DNA of 64,000 nt from Metallosphaera hakonensis JCM 8857 = DSM 7519 (GTDB taxonomy: Archaea > Thermoproteota > Thermoprotei_A > Sulfolobales > Sulfolobaceae), in contig NZ_CP029287.2 in assembly GCF_003201675.2 (NCBI RefSeq), forward strand, positions 372,001-436,000, written 5' to 3'. This document shows, piece by piece, positions 52,529 to 61,403 of the stretch. Position 1 is the stretch's first letter. Every line of letters starts with the position of its first letter. Under the pieces are notes generated by a model. The model saw nothing but the letters and a program-made list of their open reading frames with translations. It did not search any database and was not told the DNA's origin. Made by a program: the position numbers and the translations under genes.

Positions 52529-53251
52529 TTGAACTCCGAATTTCTGCCCTGCTACGACTTGGACAAGATAAGGGTAGTCACTGAAGTGACCGGGACACTG
52601 GTCAATGAAACGAGGTTGAGAATAGGATCGGGCAGAGGCTCCGCGACTTTTCGCGACGCCTCTGACAACCCTATCCTAACTAGAAGGGGTAGGCCCTATA
52701 TCCCGGGCAGCAGCTTGAAGGGCTCCCTCAGGTCCTGGTTGGAGTCCAACATTGAGGTTATCTTCGAGGAGAAGAAGTATCAGTATTTGGTGGACTTAAG
52801 CGAGAAAGATCCCAAGAGCTGCAAAAAAGAAAACGATGAGATGCACTTCTGTATCCCCTGCATAATCTTCGGCCACAAGGACCTCTCAGGGAGAATGAAC
52901 ATCATGGATGCCGAAGTCGAGGGGAACTTCGAACTTGAGAGCTACACCGGCGTCTCAATAAACAGGTTCTTTGGAGGTCAGCAATCGGGTAATCTCTATA
53001 ACCTTGATTACGTGTCTCCCGGGGCGAACTTCAGGTTTAAGACCATCATTTTCAACGTTAACCTTGAGAAAGAGGACGAGGAGTGGAGAGAGAGGGTCAG
53101 GGAGGGAGTTCTGTTCCTGATTAGATCTCTAACACAAGGGATTTTCGTTGGTGGAAGGAAGAGTACAGGGGCAGGTTTAGTGAAGCTCACGAACCTCGAG
53201 GTCAGGGCGTTCACTCAGGGATCGTGGAAAGAGGTGAAGATTTCATGGTAG
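52529..53251 (+). CDS. Cas7-family RAMP (Csm3-like), type III backbone subunit
   Basis: 240 residues from TTG 52529, preceded by GGTAAGGTGG as ribosome-binding site. Typical type III Cas7 motifs: LRIGSGRGSATFRDASDNPIL (with candidate catalytic Asp), the G-rich YIPGSSLKGSLRSWLES, a CIPCIIFGHKD zinc/thumb segment, and the terminal VGGRKSTGAGLVKL. It cleaves or holds target RNA at 6-nt intervals in the family. Overlaps the next gene by 4 bp. Confidence 0.9.
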   Translation: MNSEFLPCYDLDKIRVVTEVTGTLVNETRLRIGSGRGSATFRDASDNPILTRRGRPYIPGSSLKGSLRSWLESNIEVIFEEKKYQYLVDLSEKDPKSCKKENDEMHFCIPCIIFGHKDLSGRMNIMDAEVEGNFELESYTGVSINRFFGGQQSGNLYNLDYVSPGANFRFKTIIFNVNLEKEDEEWRERVREGVLFLIRSLTQGIFVGGRKSTGAGLVKLTNLEVRAFTQGSWKEVKISW

Positions 53252-54072
53252 AAATGTACCTTATAAGGAAGGACGTAGTGAAGAGAGTGGTCAAGTTCGA
53301 GGGTGTCCTTAGGGCCGATTCGCCAATCCTGGTTGGAACTGGCGAGAGGGGCCCGATCAAGGAGGTAATGAAGGACCTCGAGGGGAGGCCAATGATCCCT
53401 GGGAGCTCGTGGAAGGGAGTTTTCAGATCCTCGGGGGAAAGGATAGCTAGGAGGAAGGGCCTCAAGGTCTGCTCAGGGTTGACCAACGATAATTGCCTTA
53501 AGAACGGCGGATTAGACAAGGTGTTCCTTAACTCCTTGAGATCGGACATGGACCAGGCCAAGAGGATAGCCTGGAACAATACCTGTATCAACTGCAAGGT
53601 GTTCGGCACGATCTCGATCTTGGGCCAGGTTCGCTTCCTGGACTCGATTTCCCAAGACTTCAAGTTGAACACTAGGGCCATGACCGCCATTAGTAGGAAG
53701 GACGGATCAGTGGTGGGAGGGGCGCTGGTAACGTTAGAATACGCCGACGTTGGATCACGTTTCCCATTCACGCTCTTCACCTACAACCTCCCCAACTACG
53801 CCTTAGGTTACATGATACTCATCATGGAGGAGATCCATAATCACCTCGTTCAAGTGGGCGGGAATAAGTCGAGAGGTTTCGGATTCCTCTCCTTTGAGAA
53901 GCTATCCATGGAGGTTCTGAGCGGAGACCAATCCCTTCCCAAACTTGACGAAGACGACATGGAGGTAAAGGGGAGCTTGGATCTGAGGAACTTGAGCGGT
54001 AAGGAATTCTTTGAGAGAGCTAAGCCCCTGATGGAGGCTTTTCGTAATGTCAAGATCTCATACCCTAGTTAG
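53248..54072 (+). CDS. Cas7-family RAMP (Csm3-like), second copy
   Basis: About 274 residues from ATG 53248, which overlaps the previous stop (ATGGTAG); an upstream GTG at 53224 is less likely. Motifs: SPILVGTGERGPIKEV, MIPGSSWKGVFRSSGER, NTCINCKVFGTISILGQVRF, and GGNKSRGFGFLSFEKL as the C-terminal glycine loop. Divergent from its neighbours, so a separate position in the complex is likely. Confidence 0.88.
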   Translation, partial: VEMYLIRKDVVKRVVKFEGVLRADSPILVGTGERGPIKEVMKDLEGRPMIPGSSWKGVFRSSGERIARRKGLKVCSGLTNDNCLKNGGLDKVFLNSLRSDMDQAKRIAWNNTCINCKVFGTISILGQVRFLDSISQDFKLNTRAMTAISRKDGSVVGGALVTLEYADVGSRFPFTLFTYNLPNYALGYMILIMEEIHNHLVQVGGNKSRGFGFLSFEKLSMEVLSGDQSLPKLDEDDMEVKGSLDLRNLSGKEFFERAKPLMEAFRNVKISYPS

Positions 54073-54868
54073 AACCCCGAGAGACCTAGGGACGCCCACC
54101 AGGGTGGAGATAACCCTAGAGGTGATATCTGACTACCTTCACGTGGGCGCGGGGAGAAGAGTGGTACAGGCTAAGGAGCTCGACGTTGACTTCAATCAGG
54201 TCCTGAGCATGTTCCTGAAGGGAGATCCCCAGGCTTACGCGATCGTGGATCCCTACTTCGAGGAGTTTAACGCTCTACCGAGGACTGGGGACAAGGTAGT
54301 GATCCCAGGTAGCACAGTGAAGGGGGCAGTGAGGACAAGGCTCGAGATGTCAATCCCCAACTCATGCTACATCGTGGATAAGCCTGGGGTGGCAAAATCT
54401 CAAGGTTACGTTCAGCTGTTTAAGCCCGATCCCAACAGGAGGAGCGATAACTACAGTAAGGGTATAGCCATCAACCACGACAGGGTCTGCCCAGTATGCG
54501 ATATCATGGGTAGTCCCGGGTTGGGGAGTAAGGTCTCCTTTAGTGATCTGGTAATGGTTTCTGGTAAATTGGGGAATGCGACCATAGATCAAGTTCAGTA
54601 CGAGTTAGCCCTGAAGGGATCCAAGTTCGTTGGGTCTTTCCTGGTGAACCAGAGCAAAAACGAGGTGGGCGCAATACTATACGGACTCGGTATTAGATGC
54701 GAATCGGGGAAGGTGAACTCAAGGACCTTCCTCCTTGGGAGGTTCAAGTTCGATAAACCTCAATTCGGTAGGGTGAAGTTCACGGCTAAGCTCGATGAGA
54801 GAGAACAGTGCACTAGGATAAGCGACTTCGTTCGCGAGTTCAAGGTGAGGGACATATGGGAGAAGTGA
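54047..54868 (+). CDS. Cas7-family RAMP, third copy
   Basis: 273 residues; the start at ATG 54047 overlaps the preceding gene by 26 bp. Motifs: DYLHVGAGRRVVQAKELDVD, VVIPGSTVKGAVRTRLEMSI, and the Cys pair RVCPVCDIMGSPGLGSKVSF. The C-terminal glycine loop is weak. Probably the end-capping or Csm5-like Cas7. Confidence 0.85.
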   Translation: MSRSHTLVRTPRDLGTPTRVEITLEVISDYLHVGAGRRVVQAKELDVDFNQVLSMFLKGDPQAYAIVDPYFEEFNALPRTGDKVVIPGSTVKGAVRTRLEMSIPNSCYIVDKPGVAKSQGYVQLFKPDPNRRSDNYSKGIAINHDRVCPVCDIMGSPGLGSKVSFSDLVMVSGKLGNATIDQVQYELALKGSKFVGSFLVNQSKNEVGAILYGLGIRCESGKVNSRTFLLGRFKFDKPQFGRVKFTAKLDEREQCTRISDFVREFKVRDIWEK

Positions 54869-55041
54869 TCTGTCTTTCCAGATCTCTCGCAATTTTAAGG
54901 GGGGAAGAATGCGAGAGGGGAGAGAAGGAGGGAATAGTCATTGGGAGAATTCCCATTGAGAGAAGTGAACGCACAGTTAAGGCGAAGTTGCCTGACCGAG
55001 AATTAACATATGATGTTAGGGGTGGAGAAAATGAGGGGTAA
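54856..55041 (+). CDS. Small protein between RAMP and cas10 genes
   Basis: 61 residues overlapping the previous gene by 13 bp and the beginning of cas10, in the same direction. Beta-rich and charged: VICLSRSLAILRGEECERGE then IVIGRIPIERSERTVKAKLP. Overlaps on both sides suggest a real, coupled gene; no family recognised. It could also be a chance frame. Confidence 0.4.
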   Translation: MGEVICLSRSLAILRGEECERGEKEGIVIGRIPIERSERTVKAKLPDRELTYDVRGGENEG

Positions 55042-57751
55042 ACTGATCTTAACCGAGGGAGGAGAGGAAGTTCTCGAGGTAGATGAGAGCAAAGTGGAGG
55101 ACACCCTTAATCAGATAATTGATATTTTAGCGGATTTAGCAAATATAATTGATATATTAAAAGCTGATGTATCCACGATCGATGTAAAGCAGAAAATTAG
55201 GCTTTACTCCGATATCGTCGTCGCAGTCTTCAATTTCCCAATGATCACTGGCTACTCTGAGGTGAGCGGTCAAGGTAGGAGACCTTTGATCAACAGCTTC
55301 GAATACCTGGTTGCTTACGCTCTTGGAAGACATATAGACATCAAGCCAGAGGAGATATACGGACTACTCAAGGCAGGGAAACTAATGGAGGCATTGACTA
55401 AGATAGACGAGAGTCAGGCCAGACAAATATTAAATTATCTAAACTCCAAGAGAGAAAAACTAGCAGAGATATACGAAGTGCTCAGGAAGATCCCCGCCGA
55501 TACCAGACCTGGTTATAACATCTCCTCATTACCTTCACACATGTTGCTTACCTCTGCGATTCAGTGGGGATTGCAACAAGAGGGGGCGGATCTGCCAATC
55601 CTAAGGCTAGCTTCTGTGTTACACGATGTGGGCAAAATTAAGGATTACAAGAATCACGTGAAGGGAACGGAGGAGTTCTTTAATAGGCTCATGAAAAAGT
55701 TACAGGTCTCAGAGGATTTCAGAAGGCAACTTGAGTATGCTGCTCAGAAGGCTAAAACTCACCATCAAGGTGAGGGTTACATAGATAGAGCAGACGATAT
55801 GGCGTCAATGATGGACAGGATCGATCCCAAGAATAACCCTGAAATAGGAGTTAAGAACATCCTCAAGGAACTGGGCCTGAATGAGGTGTTAAATTGCATG
55901 GAAAAGAGTGACTTCGACTGCATAGATAACCTGAAGGAAGATGTCTACAAGGACTCCACCGTTAAGATCTTCAGGAGACTTGAAGAGAAGTTCAAGAAAA
56001 TGCGCTCCCAAGAACTACCGTTAAGGGATGTGAAAGCCACATCTATGAACCTGCTCTACGTGGACTTCCAAGGAGTTCAGAAGTTCATAAATTATTTCCC
56101 TAAGCTGAAGGACTTGGCCACTGCAAGCTTCCTGGTGGACTTTCTAGTCTCCACCCTCCCCTTCGTGATATTGGATGCCATGATAAGGGGAATTGGGAAT
56201 GAGGGCAAGCAGGGAGATAGCGCATGGAAGGGGAATTATCTCCCCCTGGAGGCGCTTCTATCTGGATATGGGGGACATTCCATGATAGTGGTACCATCTC
56301 CCTCCCAAAACTCTAAGATGACCCTAGAAGAGATCAGGAAGGAGATCCTATCCTCTGAGATCCTGAATAGGCTGGACGTTTCCCTAGGAGTATACCTGGC
56401 TCCCCTGGTGGGCAAGACAGGTAAGGTTTGGCTTTACCCGGAGATTTGGGACGAGATTTCGGCTCAGATGAGGGCCAGATCCAGCGTGGATTGGTCGGAA
56501 AAAATATTGGCAGTAAGCGATCACAGGCCCTGCGATAACTGCGGAATAAGGCCTGGAACAGAGATGATAGATAAGGGACCTGGAGGTAAGGAGATTCTTT
56601 GCACAAGGTGCGCTACCGTAAGGGAAATCTCTAATCTAAGGGGGTTGACCCCAAAACTGAAGGTCAATTATAAGGTAGGGGATAAGTTAATTGGCTTGGG
56701 AACGAAGTCAGAAGGTGATGGGAAAAGCATCGATCTGAGCGTTGTCCAGGAGAACGCCATGCAGATCATAGCGGGTACTCCCTTGGATATCAAGGAAGAT
56801 GAGAGGACTCACCCCCACTACGTGTCCATTCTGAAGTTCGATGCCAACAACGCCTCGAGAGTGTACAAGAGAACCCTTACCATCGGCCTATTCCTTGACA
56901 CCAGCTTCTCCATGGACTACTCTGTAAAGGTAGGCTTCTCTGAAACTCTCAAGGAACTCATTAACGCAAAGGGACCAGGAAGGGAGACTGACCAATTGGA
57001 TCCAGGAGAAGAATTGGCCCTCAGGATCTTGATCGGGGTACTCTACCTGGGAGGTGACGAAGGTCTAATCCTACTTCCGGCCGTGGTGTCGATCCCGTTC
57101 GCCACAAGGTTTCTGGAGAACGTATCCAGGCTCTCCAATTTCAAGTTCAAATCAGGAGTCGTCATAGTTAAGCCCAAACACCCCGTTCAATTCGCCATTA
57201 CCGGAGCAGGGACTGTTATGGAGGAGGCTAAGTTAACCAAGGAGCCGGTGCCGAAAAGGGACAGATCCACCAAGGAGGAGGCCAGTGAGAACTCCTTGGG
57301 AATAATGTTCGCCTCCTCCGGCCTAATCACCGACGAGACCGTTGAAACCACTGCGAAGAACTATAGCGAGATACTTAGGTTGAAAAACGACCTAGGATTC
57401 ATGGAAGAGGTTATCAGGAAGGCTTTGAACTCCAAAAACAACTCCCTCTTAAGGGACGTGGCCAATCTATACGGCGAGATCATAGAGAGGGAACCGGGAG
57501 ATCTAACTAAGCGCGCAAAGGAGACCATTAAGGTCTTGGAAGACGTGACTTCAGTTTACGTCCAGAACAGGAATAGGCTTCATCTCATAGCTTACATGGT
57601 TAAGGAGAGGGCCAAGACTCAGGACGAATCAATTAGGGACCTCCTGACCCTTCTCCTGAAGGAGGTGGCGAATTCCCCAGACCTTCGGGGAGTCATCCCT
57701 CTCCTGGACGCCTTATTCGTAGTTAAAACCTTAAGGAGTGGTATGTCATGA
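55031..57751 (+). CDS. cas10: Cas10, large subunit of the type III complex
   Basis: Start at ATG 55031 (MRGKLILTEGG); ATG 55010 would add 7 residues. Numbered from 55010: HD nuclease domain with H205-D206 (VLHDVGKI), THHQGEG near 254 and DRADDM; zinc ribbon C-DNC...C-TRC at about 507-531; the first Palm (YVSILKFDANNASRVYKRTL); and the second Palm with GGDE at 681-684 (LYLGGDEGLILLP) where most Cas10 have GGDD. The acidic pair is preserved in type, so cyclase activity is plausible. It cuts ssDNA via HD and should make cyclic oligoadenylate for Csx1. Confidence 0.93.
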   Translation: MRGKLILTEGGEEVLEVDESKVEDTLNQIIDILADLANIIDILKADVSTIDVKQKIRLYSDIVVAVFNFPMITGYSEVSGQGRRPLINSFEYLVAYALGRHIDIKPEEIYGLLKAGKLMEALTKIDESQARQILNYLNSKREKLAEIYEVLRKIPADTRPGYNISSLPSHMLLTSAIQWGLQQEGADLPILRLASVLHDVGKIKDYKNHVKGTEEFFNRLMKKLQVSEDFRRQLEYAAQKAKTHHQGEGYIDRADDMASMMDRIDPKNNPEIGVKNILKELGLNEVLNCMEKSDFDCIDNLKEDVYKDSTVKIFRRLEEKFKKMRSQELPLRDVKATSMNLLYVDFQGVQKFINYFPKLKDLATASFLVDFLVSTLPFVILDAMIRGIGNEGKQGDSAWKGNYLPLEALLSGYGGHSMIVVPSPSQNSKMTLEEIRKEILSSEILNRLDVSLGVYLAPLVGKTGKVWLYPEIWDEISAQMRARSSVDWSEKILAVSDHRPCDNCGIRPGTEMIDKGPGGKEILCTRCATVREISNLRGLTPKLKVNYKVGDKLIGLGTKSEGDGKSIDLSVVQENAMQIIAGTPLDIKEDERTHPHYVSILKFDANNASRVYKRTLTIGLFLDTSFSMDYSVKVGFSETLKELINAKGPGRETDQLDPGEELALRILIGVLYLGGDEGLILLPAVVSIPFATRFLENVSRLSNFKFKSGVVIVKPKHPVQFAITGAGTVMEEAKLTKEPVPKRDRSTKEEASENSLGIMFASSGLITDETVETTAKNYSEILRLKNDLGFMEEVIRKALNSKNNSLLRDVANLYGEIIEREPGDLTKRAKETIKVLEDVTSVYVQNRNRLHLIAYMVKERAKTQDESIRDLLTLLLKEVANSPDLRGVIPLLDALFVVKTLRSGMS

Positions 57752-58383
57752 AGTTCAAGATCTGGATTAAGAACTTGAGTTCCCTGACCGTGGGGGGCTC
57801 CACAGACCTCGGGGAAGTGGACGTTCCCATGAATAGGATGGGTTTCCCAGCGTCTTCAGTGAAGGGCGCCATGCGGACTGCGCTTCACAGAGCCGTGAAG
57901 GAGTGGGGAGAGGAGATGAAGGAATATAACCTGAGACTCACATCGTGTGGCGAGATAGACCCTGACTTCATGAAGAGGGCTCACCGCGGTAAACCCTGCG
58001 ACGTATGCAATCTTTTCGGAACCCCATCGTCCTCAGTGGAGGGTAGAAGTAGGGTGAGAATTTATCAGGTGGAGGTGCCCAATGAAGTCCATAAGTTGAC
58101 CAGGGTTAGCATTGATAGGAAGACCAGAACCAAGAGAGAGGGGGCTCTCTTCTCCCAGGAGGTGTACAAACCCAAGGAGGTATTCCAATTTGAAATTGAG
58201 CTGGAGGATCCCCGCGATCACGACCTCACCATGGTCCTATTATCCCTCCTGTACATGAGGTACTTTAGGGTTGGGAGAGGCGGTATGATAGACGTGAAAG
58301 TGGAGAACCCCTGTTCCAATGGATGCGACGAGTTTACCAAGAAGTTGGCTGAGAGACTAGGGGAATGGGAGGTGGAAATATGA
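57748..58383 (+). CDS. Cas7-family RAMP, fourth copy
   Basis: 211 residues; ATGA overlap with cas10. Motifs: LTVGGSTDLGEVDVPMNRMG, FPASSVKGAMRTALHRAVKE, PCDVCNLFGTPSS, VSIDRKTRTKREGALFSQE, and a terminal RYFRVGRGGMIDVKVE. This arrangement (SIDRKT.....ALF..E) is typical of Csm3/Cmr4-like backbone subunits. Confidence 0.88.
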   Translation: MKFKIWIKNLSSLTVGGSTDLGEVDVPMNRMGFPASSVKGAMRTALHRAVKEWGEEMKEYNLRLTSCGEIDPDFMKRAHRGKPCDVCNLFGTPSSSVEGRSRVRIYQVEVPNEVHKLTRVSIDRKTRTKREGALFSQEVYKPKEVFQFEIELEDPRDHDLTMVLLSLLYMRYFRVGRGGMIDVKVENPCSNGCDEFTKKLAERLGEWEVEI

Positions 58384-59339
58384 GCTCCATTGAGCTGAAC
58401 CTTATGGAAGTGGAGATCGGGTACGCGTCCGTGAGCACCAGGAGAACCATGAATTACTACTTCTCTGAGAGGGACTACATACCCTCCCCAACCATGAGGG
58501 GGGCTTTCCTATATCCCTTGATTAAGAGGGGTAGGAAACTGGAGGAGCTGGAGAAGTACTTCTTCACTCCCGGTTACCCCCTCACGGGCTCTGGGGGAAA
58601 CTCGCCGGGACTTCCCGTCCATCCCCTGGCCCCCGCCAAGGACAGGAAATCCGGTGAGTACATAGAGGTGAAGGGGGTACTCTCGAGATGGGCTTTGGAG
58701 GATTTCGAGAGGTTGATCTCAGAATATTCTAAGTTACCTACGGAGGAGGCTATGTCGCCAAAACCCAGGGTAGGCAACATCGTGACTCTACACGAAAGCA
58801 AAAGTAACCTGAATCGCTACAATGGGATATCCCTGGACGCCTTCGTCCAGGATAGCGTGGCCATAGGGAAGAGGTCTAACTCCAGTAAGGCCCAGATGCT
58901 CTTCTCTTATGAGGTCAAGAAATTCGATTCGGTTTGGTTGCTGACCAACCTGGACGAGGAGGTAGAGGAGATCCATGTGGGGAGGGGGAACACCAGGGGA
59001 CTGGGTCGAGGTAAGGTGAGGAGAGTGAGAAAGGTTACCCTGGAGATCCCGGGGAAGGACGACGTGGGTTACTGCCTTACCCCATGCGTTCCCACTTTCC
59101 TTAAGAAACAGTACTTCGTCCCCCAGGAGATCAGAGGAGATACGGACATTTACATGAGCTGGTTCACTTGGGGAGACCCTCCAAGGGGAGGACTGAGGCC
59201 ATCGTTCAAGGTACTCAAGGAGGGCACGATCGTGAGAATGAAAGAGGTGGGAGACCTTGAGCAACTCTGGCCTGCCGGTCTTAACTTCGTGGTTAAGATC
59301 AAGGACTTGGGAGAACTTAGCGAGAGGGTGAGGCCATGA
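58380..59339 (+). CDS. csx10: Cas5-type RAMP of type III (Csx10/Csm4-like)
   Basis: About 319 residues from ATG 58380 (MSSIELNLMEVEIGYASVST), which overlaps the previous stop (ATGA). The N-terminal YIPSPTMRGAFLYPLIKRG and the glycine-rich VGRGNTRGLGRGKVRRVRKV mark a large RAMP of the Cas5/Csx10 group, which caps the crRNA 5' handle and touches Cas10. The SIxLDAFVQDSVAIGKRSNSSKAQMLFSYE region parallels other type III RAMPs. Its presence favours subtype III-D. Confidence 0.82.
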   Translation: MSSIELNLMEVEIGYASVSTRRTMNYYFSERDYIPSPTMRGAFLYPLIKRGRKLEELEKYFFTPGYPLTGSGGNSPGLPVHPLAPAKDRKSGEYIEVKGVLSRWALEDFERLISEYSKLPTEEAMSPKPRVGNIVTLHESKSNLNRYNGISLDAFVQDSVAIGKRSNSSKAQMLFSYEVKKFDSVWLLTNLDEEVEEIHVGRGNTRGLGRGKVRRVRKVTLEIPGKDDVGYCLTPCVPTFLKKQYFVPQEIRGDTDIYMSWFTWGDPPRGGLRPSFKVLKEGTIVRMKEVGDLEQLWPAGLNFVVKIKDLGELSERVRP

Positions 59340-60100
59340 ACGTCTTCGACCTGGTCTTTAAGTTAGACGAAGTGAGAATCGGGACCAACTCCGAGGGGAA
59401 CTTCCTGGAGGCCCTCAAATACGGTCAGATGTACGTAATACCATTCTCCACCTGGAAGGGAGTCTTCAGGTCCGTAACAGAGATGTTGGAGGGATCTCAA
59501 GCCAACTTAGATGACCTACTGAAGACGATAGACCAACTTAATGAAACTGGGACAGGGAAGGACCCAATTTGGAGGGTAACCGAGGAAATTGAGAGGAAAT
59601 TCCCAGGACTTGGGGGAGTGTTGAGGGACGTCCTTAACCCCGAGGAGACTGTGAACAAGGAGACCATAAGGGAGATCGCTGAGGCGTACTTGAATCCAGT
59701 TTACAGGCTGTACGGACATCAAAGCTTCTCAGGAGCCCTGATCTTCTCGGATAGCGTTCTACAAGGGGTAAGGGGTGTGATGACCAGGACGTCTATAGAT
59801 CGGAAAACCGGGAAAGCTAAAGAGGACATGCTCTTTAGTGAGGAGGTGGTGTACCCGGGAAACGTTAGGGTTAGGGTAGTCCTCCACGACGTTCCTGATT
59901 TCGCCATGAAGGCCTGGATCGGAACCCTCAAGTTCATGGAGGAGGTCGGGGTAGGAATTGGATCTGGGCAGTCAAGGAGATCGTGGGCAGTCCTGGATGA
60001 TGAGGACAGCAGAGTTGCTAGGATCAGCCTGCGTGCCATATTGGATGGGGGCTCTTGGGTATCCCTTAGGGATTGGTTAAAGGCTACGGGAAAAGGTTAG
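59336..60100 (+). CDS. Cas7-family RAMP, fifth copy (last gene of the operon)
   Basis: 254 residues; ATGA overlap. MYVIPFSTWKGVFRSVTEML is the glycine/lysine helix start, TRTSIDRKTGKAKEDMLFSE the thumb, and VGVGIGSGQSRRSWAVLDD the C-terminal glycine loop. A helical insert of about 75 residues between these (DDLLKTIDQLNETGTGKDPI...) is unusual. Probably a terminal backbone subunit. Confidence 0.85.
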   Translation: MNVFDLVFKLDEVRIGTNSEGNFLEALKYGQMYVIPFSTWKGVFRSVTEMLEGSQANLDDLLKTIDQLNETGTGKDPIWRVTEEIERKFPGLGGVLRDVLNPEETVNKETIREIAEAYLNPVYRLYGHQSFSGALIFSDSVLQGVRGVMTRTSIDRKTGKAKEDMLFSEEVVYPGNVRVRVVLHDVPDFAMKAWIGTLKFMEEVGVGIGSGQSRRSWAVLDDEDSRVARISLRAILDGGSWVSLRDWLKATGKG

Positions 60101-60503
60101 GTTCTTGAGGCGCTGAATGGCCTTTCTTGGCTGTGATCCTCCTCCTGTTTTTATGGAGATCCCATGCTTTGAACAACGGATTCAAGGAGCGAACATACGT
60201 TGTGTGTTACTTCAATTTCTATCAAGATTGACTTCAAACATACTTGATTTTTCTCGAATTCTAAATCATGGGTAGATTTAAAATGACCTTAATATCTAAA
60301 AATAAAAGAGATCCATGAAACGGACCAAATATGCTTTGTGGATCGCTTCAATTTTCTCAGGTGTTAAGCTTATAGATTTTTCTTAAATTCTAAATCACAC
60401 GTTAATTAAGAAGTAATTTTCACAATTATCTTAATAAAAATTGAAGTAATCCACAAAGCAGATCAAATAAGAAACCTTTTATTTCCGCATCCCATCATCT
60501 CCC
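60101..60503. other. Gap with a miniature element and the crn1 promoter
   Basis: 60333-60459 is bounded by GCTTTGTGGAT...CTTCAATTTT and its inverted copy. 60225-60300 is a related A/T-rich block. TTTTATTT at about 60475-60483 lies 26 bp before the crn1 ATG. Confidence 0.5.
60333..60459. repeat. R5 miniature element with inverted ends
   Basis: 127 bp between GCTTTGTGGATcgCTTCAAT and its inverted copy ending CCACAAAGC. The interior TGTTAAGCTTATAGATTTTT also occurs around 40545-40600 and 63505-63530, with degenerate ends. No coding capacity. Confidence 0.65.
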
Positions 60504-61049
60504 ATGCCCAAACTTCTGGTTACCTTGGGGACGACTCCAGGCGGTATATTTGAGACCTTTGAGAATCTAAAGAGGGGAAATTACGAGGCAGAAAATCATC
60601 CACCAGTTCATATATCCGAAGTTTACGTGATTAGGACCTCAGACCCGGCAGTGAACCTTGCCTGGAAACTGGTCAAGGCCGTATTCGCCTGTTGCGGAGG
60701 AAAGGAGGTAACTATAGCCGATATCCCCCTGGAAATCAACGATATAAACTCGAAACAGGACTTCCTGACCTTTAAGAGAGCCATTAAGGCTAGGCTTTCC
60801 CCCGGGGACTTCGTGGACTTCACGGGTGGAAGGAAGGCCATGAGCGTGGCGGCAGCTATCGAGGCTAGGGAGGCGGGGGCGAAAGTGGTTACTACCATAA
60901 TTCCGCAACAGGAGTACGTGAGAATAACTAACTTGCTAAACTCTCTCAAGGGACAGGAAAGCGCCGTTGAGGCTGGAGGTAGAGGGGAGTGCGTCCTCAG
61001 CTTCTGTGACCTTGTTTCAAAGGAGTCCAGAACAGTTCAACTGTATTAA
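60504..61049 (+). CDS. crn1: Crn1-type CARF ring nuclease
   Basis: 181 residues forming a stand-alone CARF domain: VTLGTTPGGIFETFENL (6-22) and DFTGGRKAMSVAAAIEAREA (105-124) are the two ligand loops. In Sulfolobus ring nucleases these bind and cut cyclic tetra-adenylate, switching Csx1 off. T11 replaces the Ser usually seen in the GTSPGG loop; K111 follows the second loop. It is leaderless, 400 bp after the Cas10 operon, a fitting place for the off-switch. Confidence 0.85.
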   Translation: MPKLLVTLGTTPGGIFETFENLKRGNYEAENHPPVHISEVYVIRTSDPAVNLAWKLVKAVFACCGGKEVTIADIPLEINDINSKQDFLTFKRAIKARLSPGDFVDFTGGRKAMSVAAAIEAREAGAKVVTTIIPQQEYVRITNLLNSLKGQESAVEAGGRGECVLSFCDLVSKESRTVQLY

Positions 61050-61403
61050 AGGAGGAAAGCCGAATCAGGGAATTTCCGTCTCTCCATACCGTTAACGCTT
61101 TCAGGATCGGCTCTTGAGATACACCTAAGAGCATCCAATCCGTGAAGGTGACAGTTGCGTTAGTAGTTCCATAAAGTTCACATTCATTCGAATAGCGTAA
61201 AATAGGACAAGAACTTATTGGAACTGCTAGTCTAATGGGTCGTCCTGGGATGCTTGAGATCCACCTAAGAGCATCCAATCCCGTCCCAATCACTCATGAA
61301 AGTGGGACGCGGTAGCCACTGGGTATAGGACAAGTTAGCGTAAATGAACCTTTTTGAAAGTAATTCTTCCATTCAAATTTAACTGGTCTCCTAATAAGAA
61401 CCT
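61050..61403. other. Gap with a 28-bp direct repeat
   Basis: CTTGAGAT-nCACCTAAGAGCATCCAATC occurs at 61113-61140 and 61253-61280 with one mismatch. ATAGGACAAG recurs at 61202 and 61325, the same distance or less. TCAAATTTAAC (61373-61383) is a TATA-like box 26 bp before the uvsE GTG. No ORF. Confidence 0.5.
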
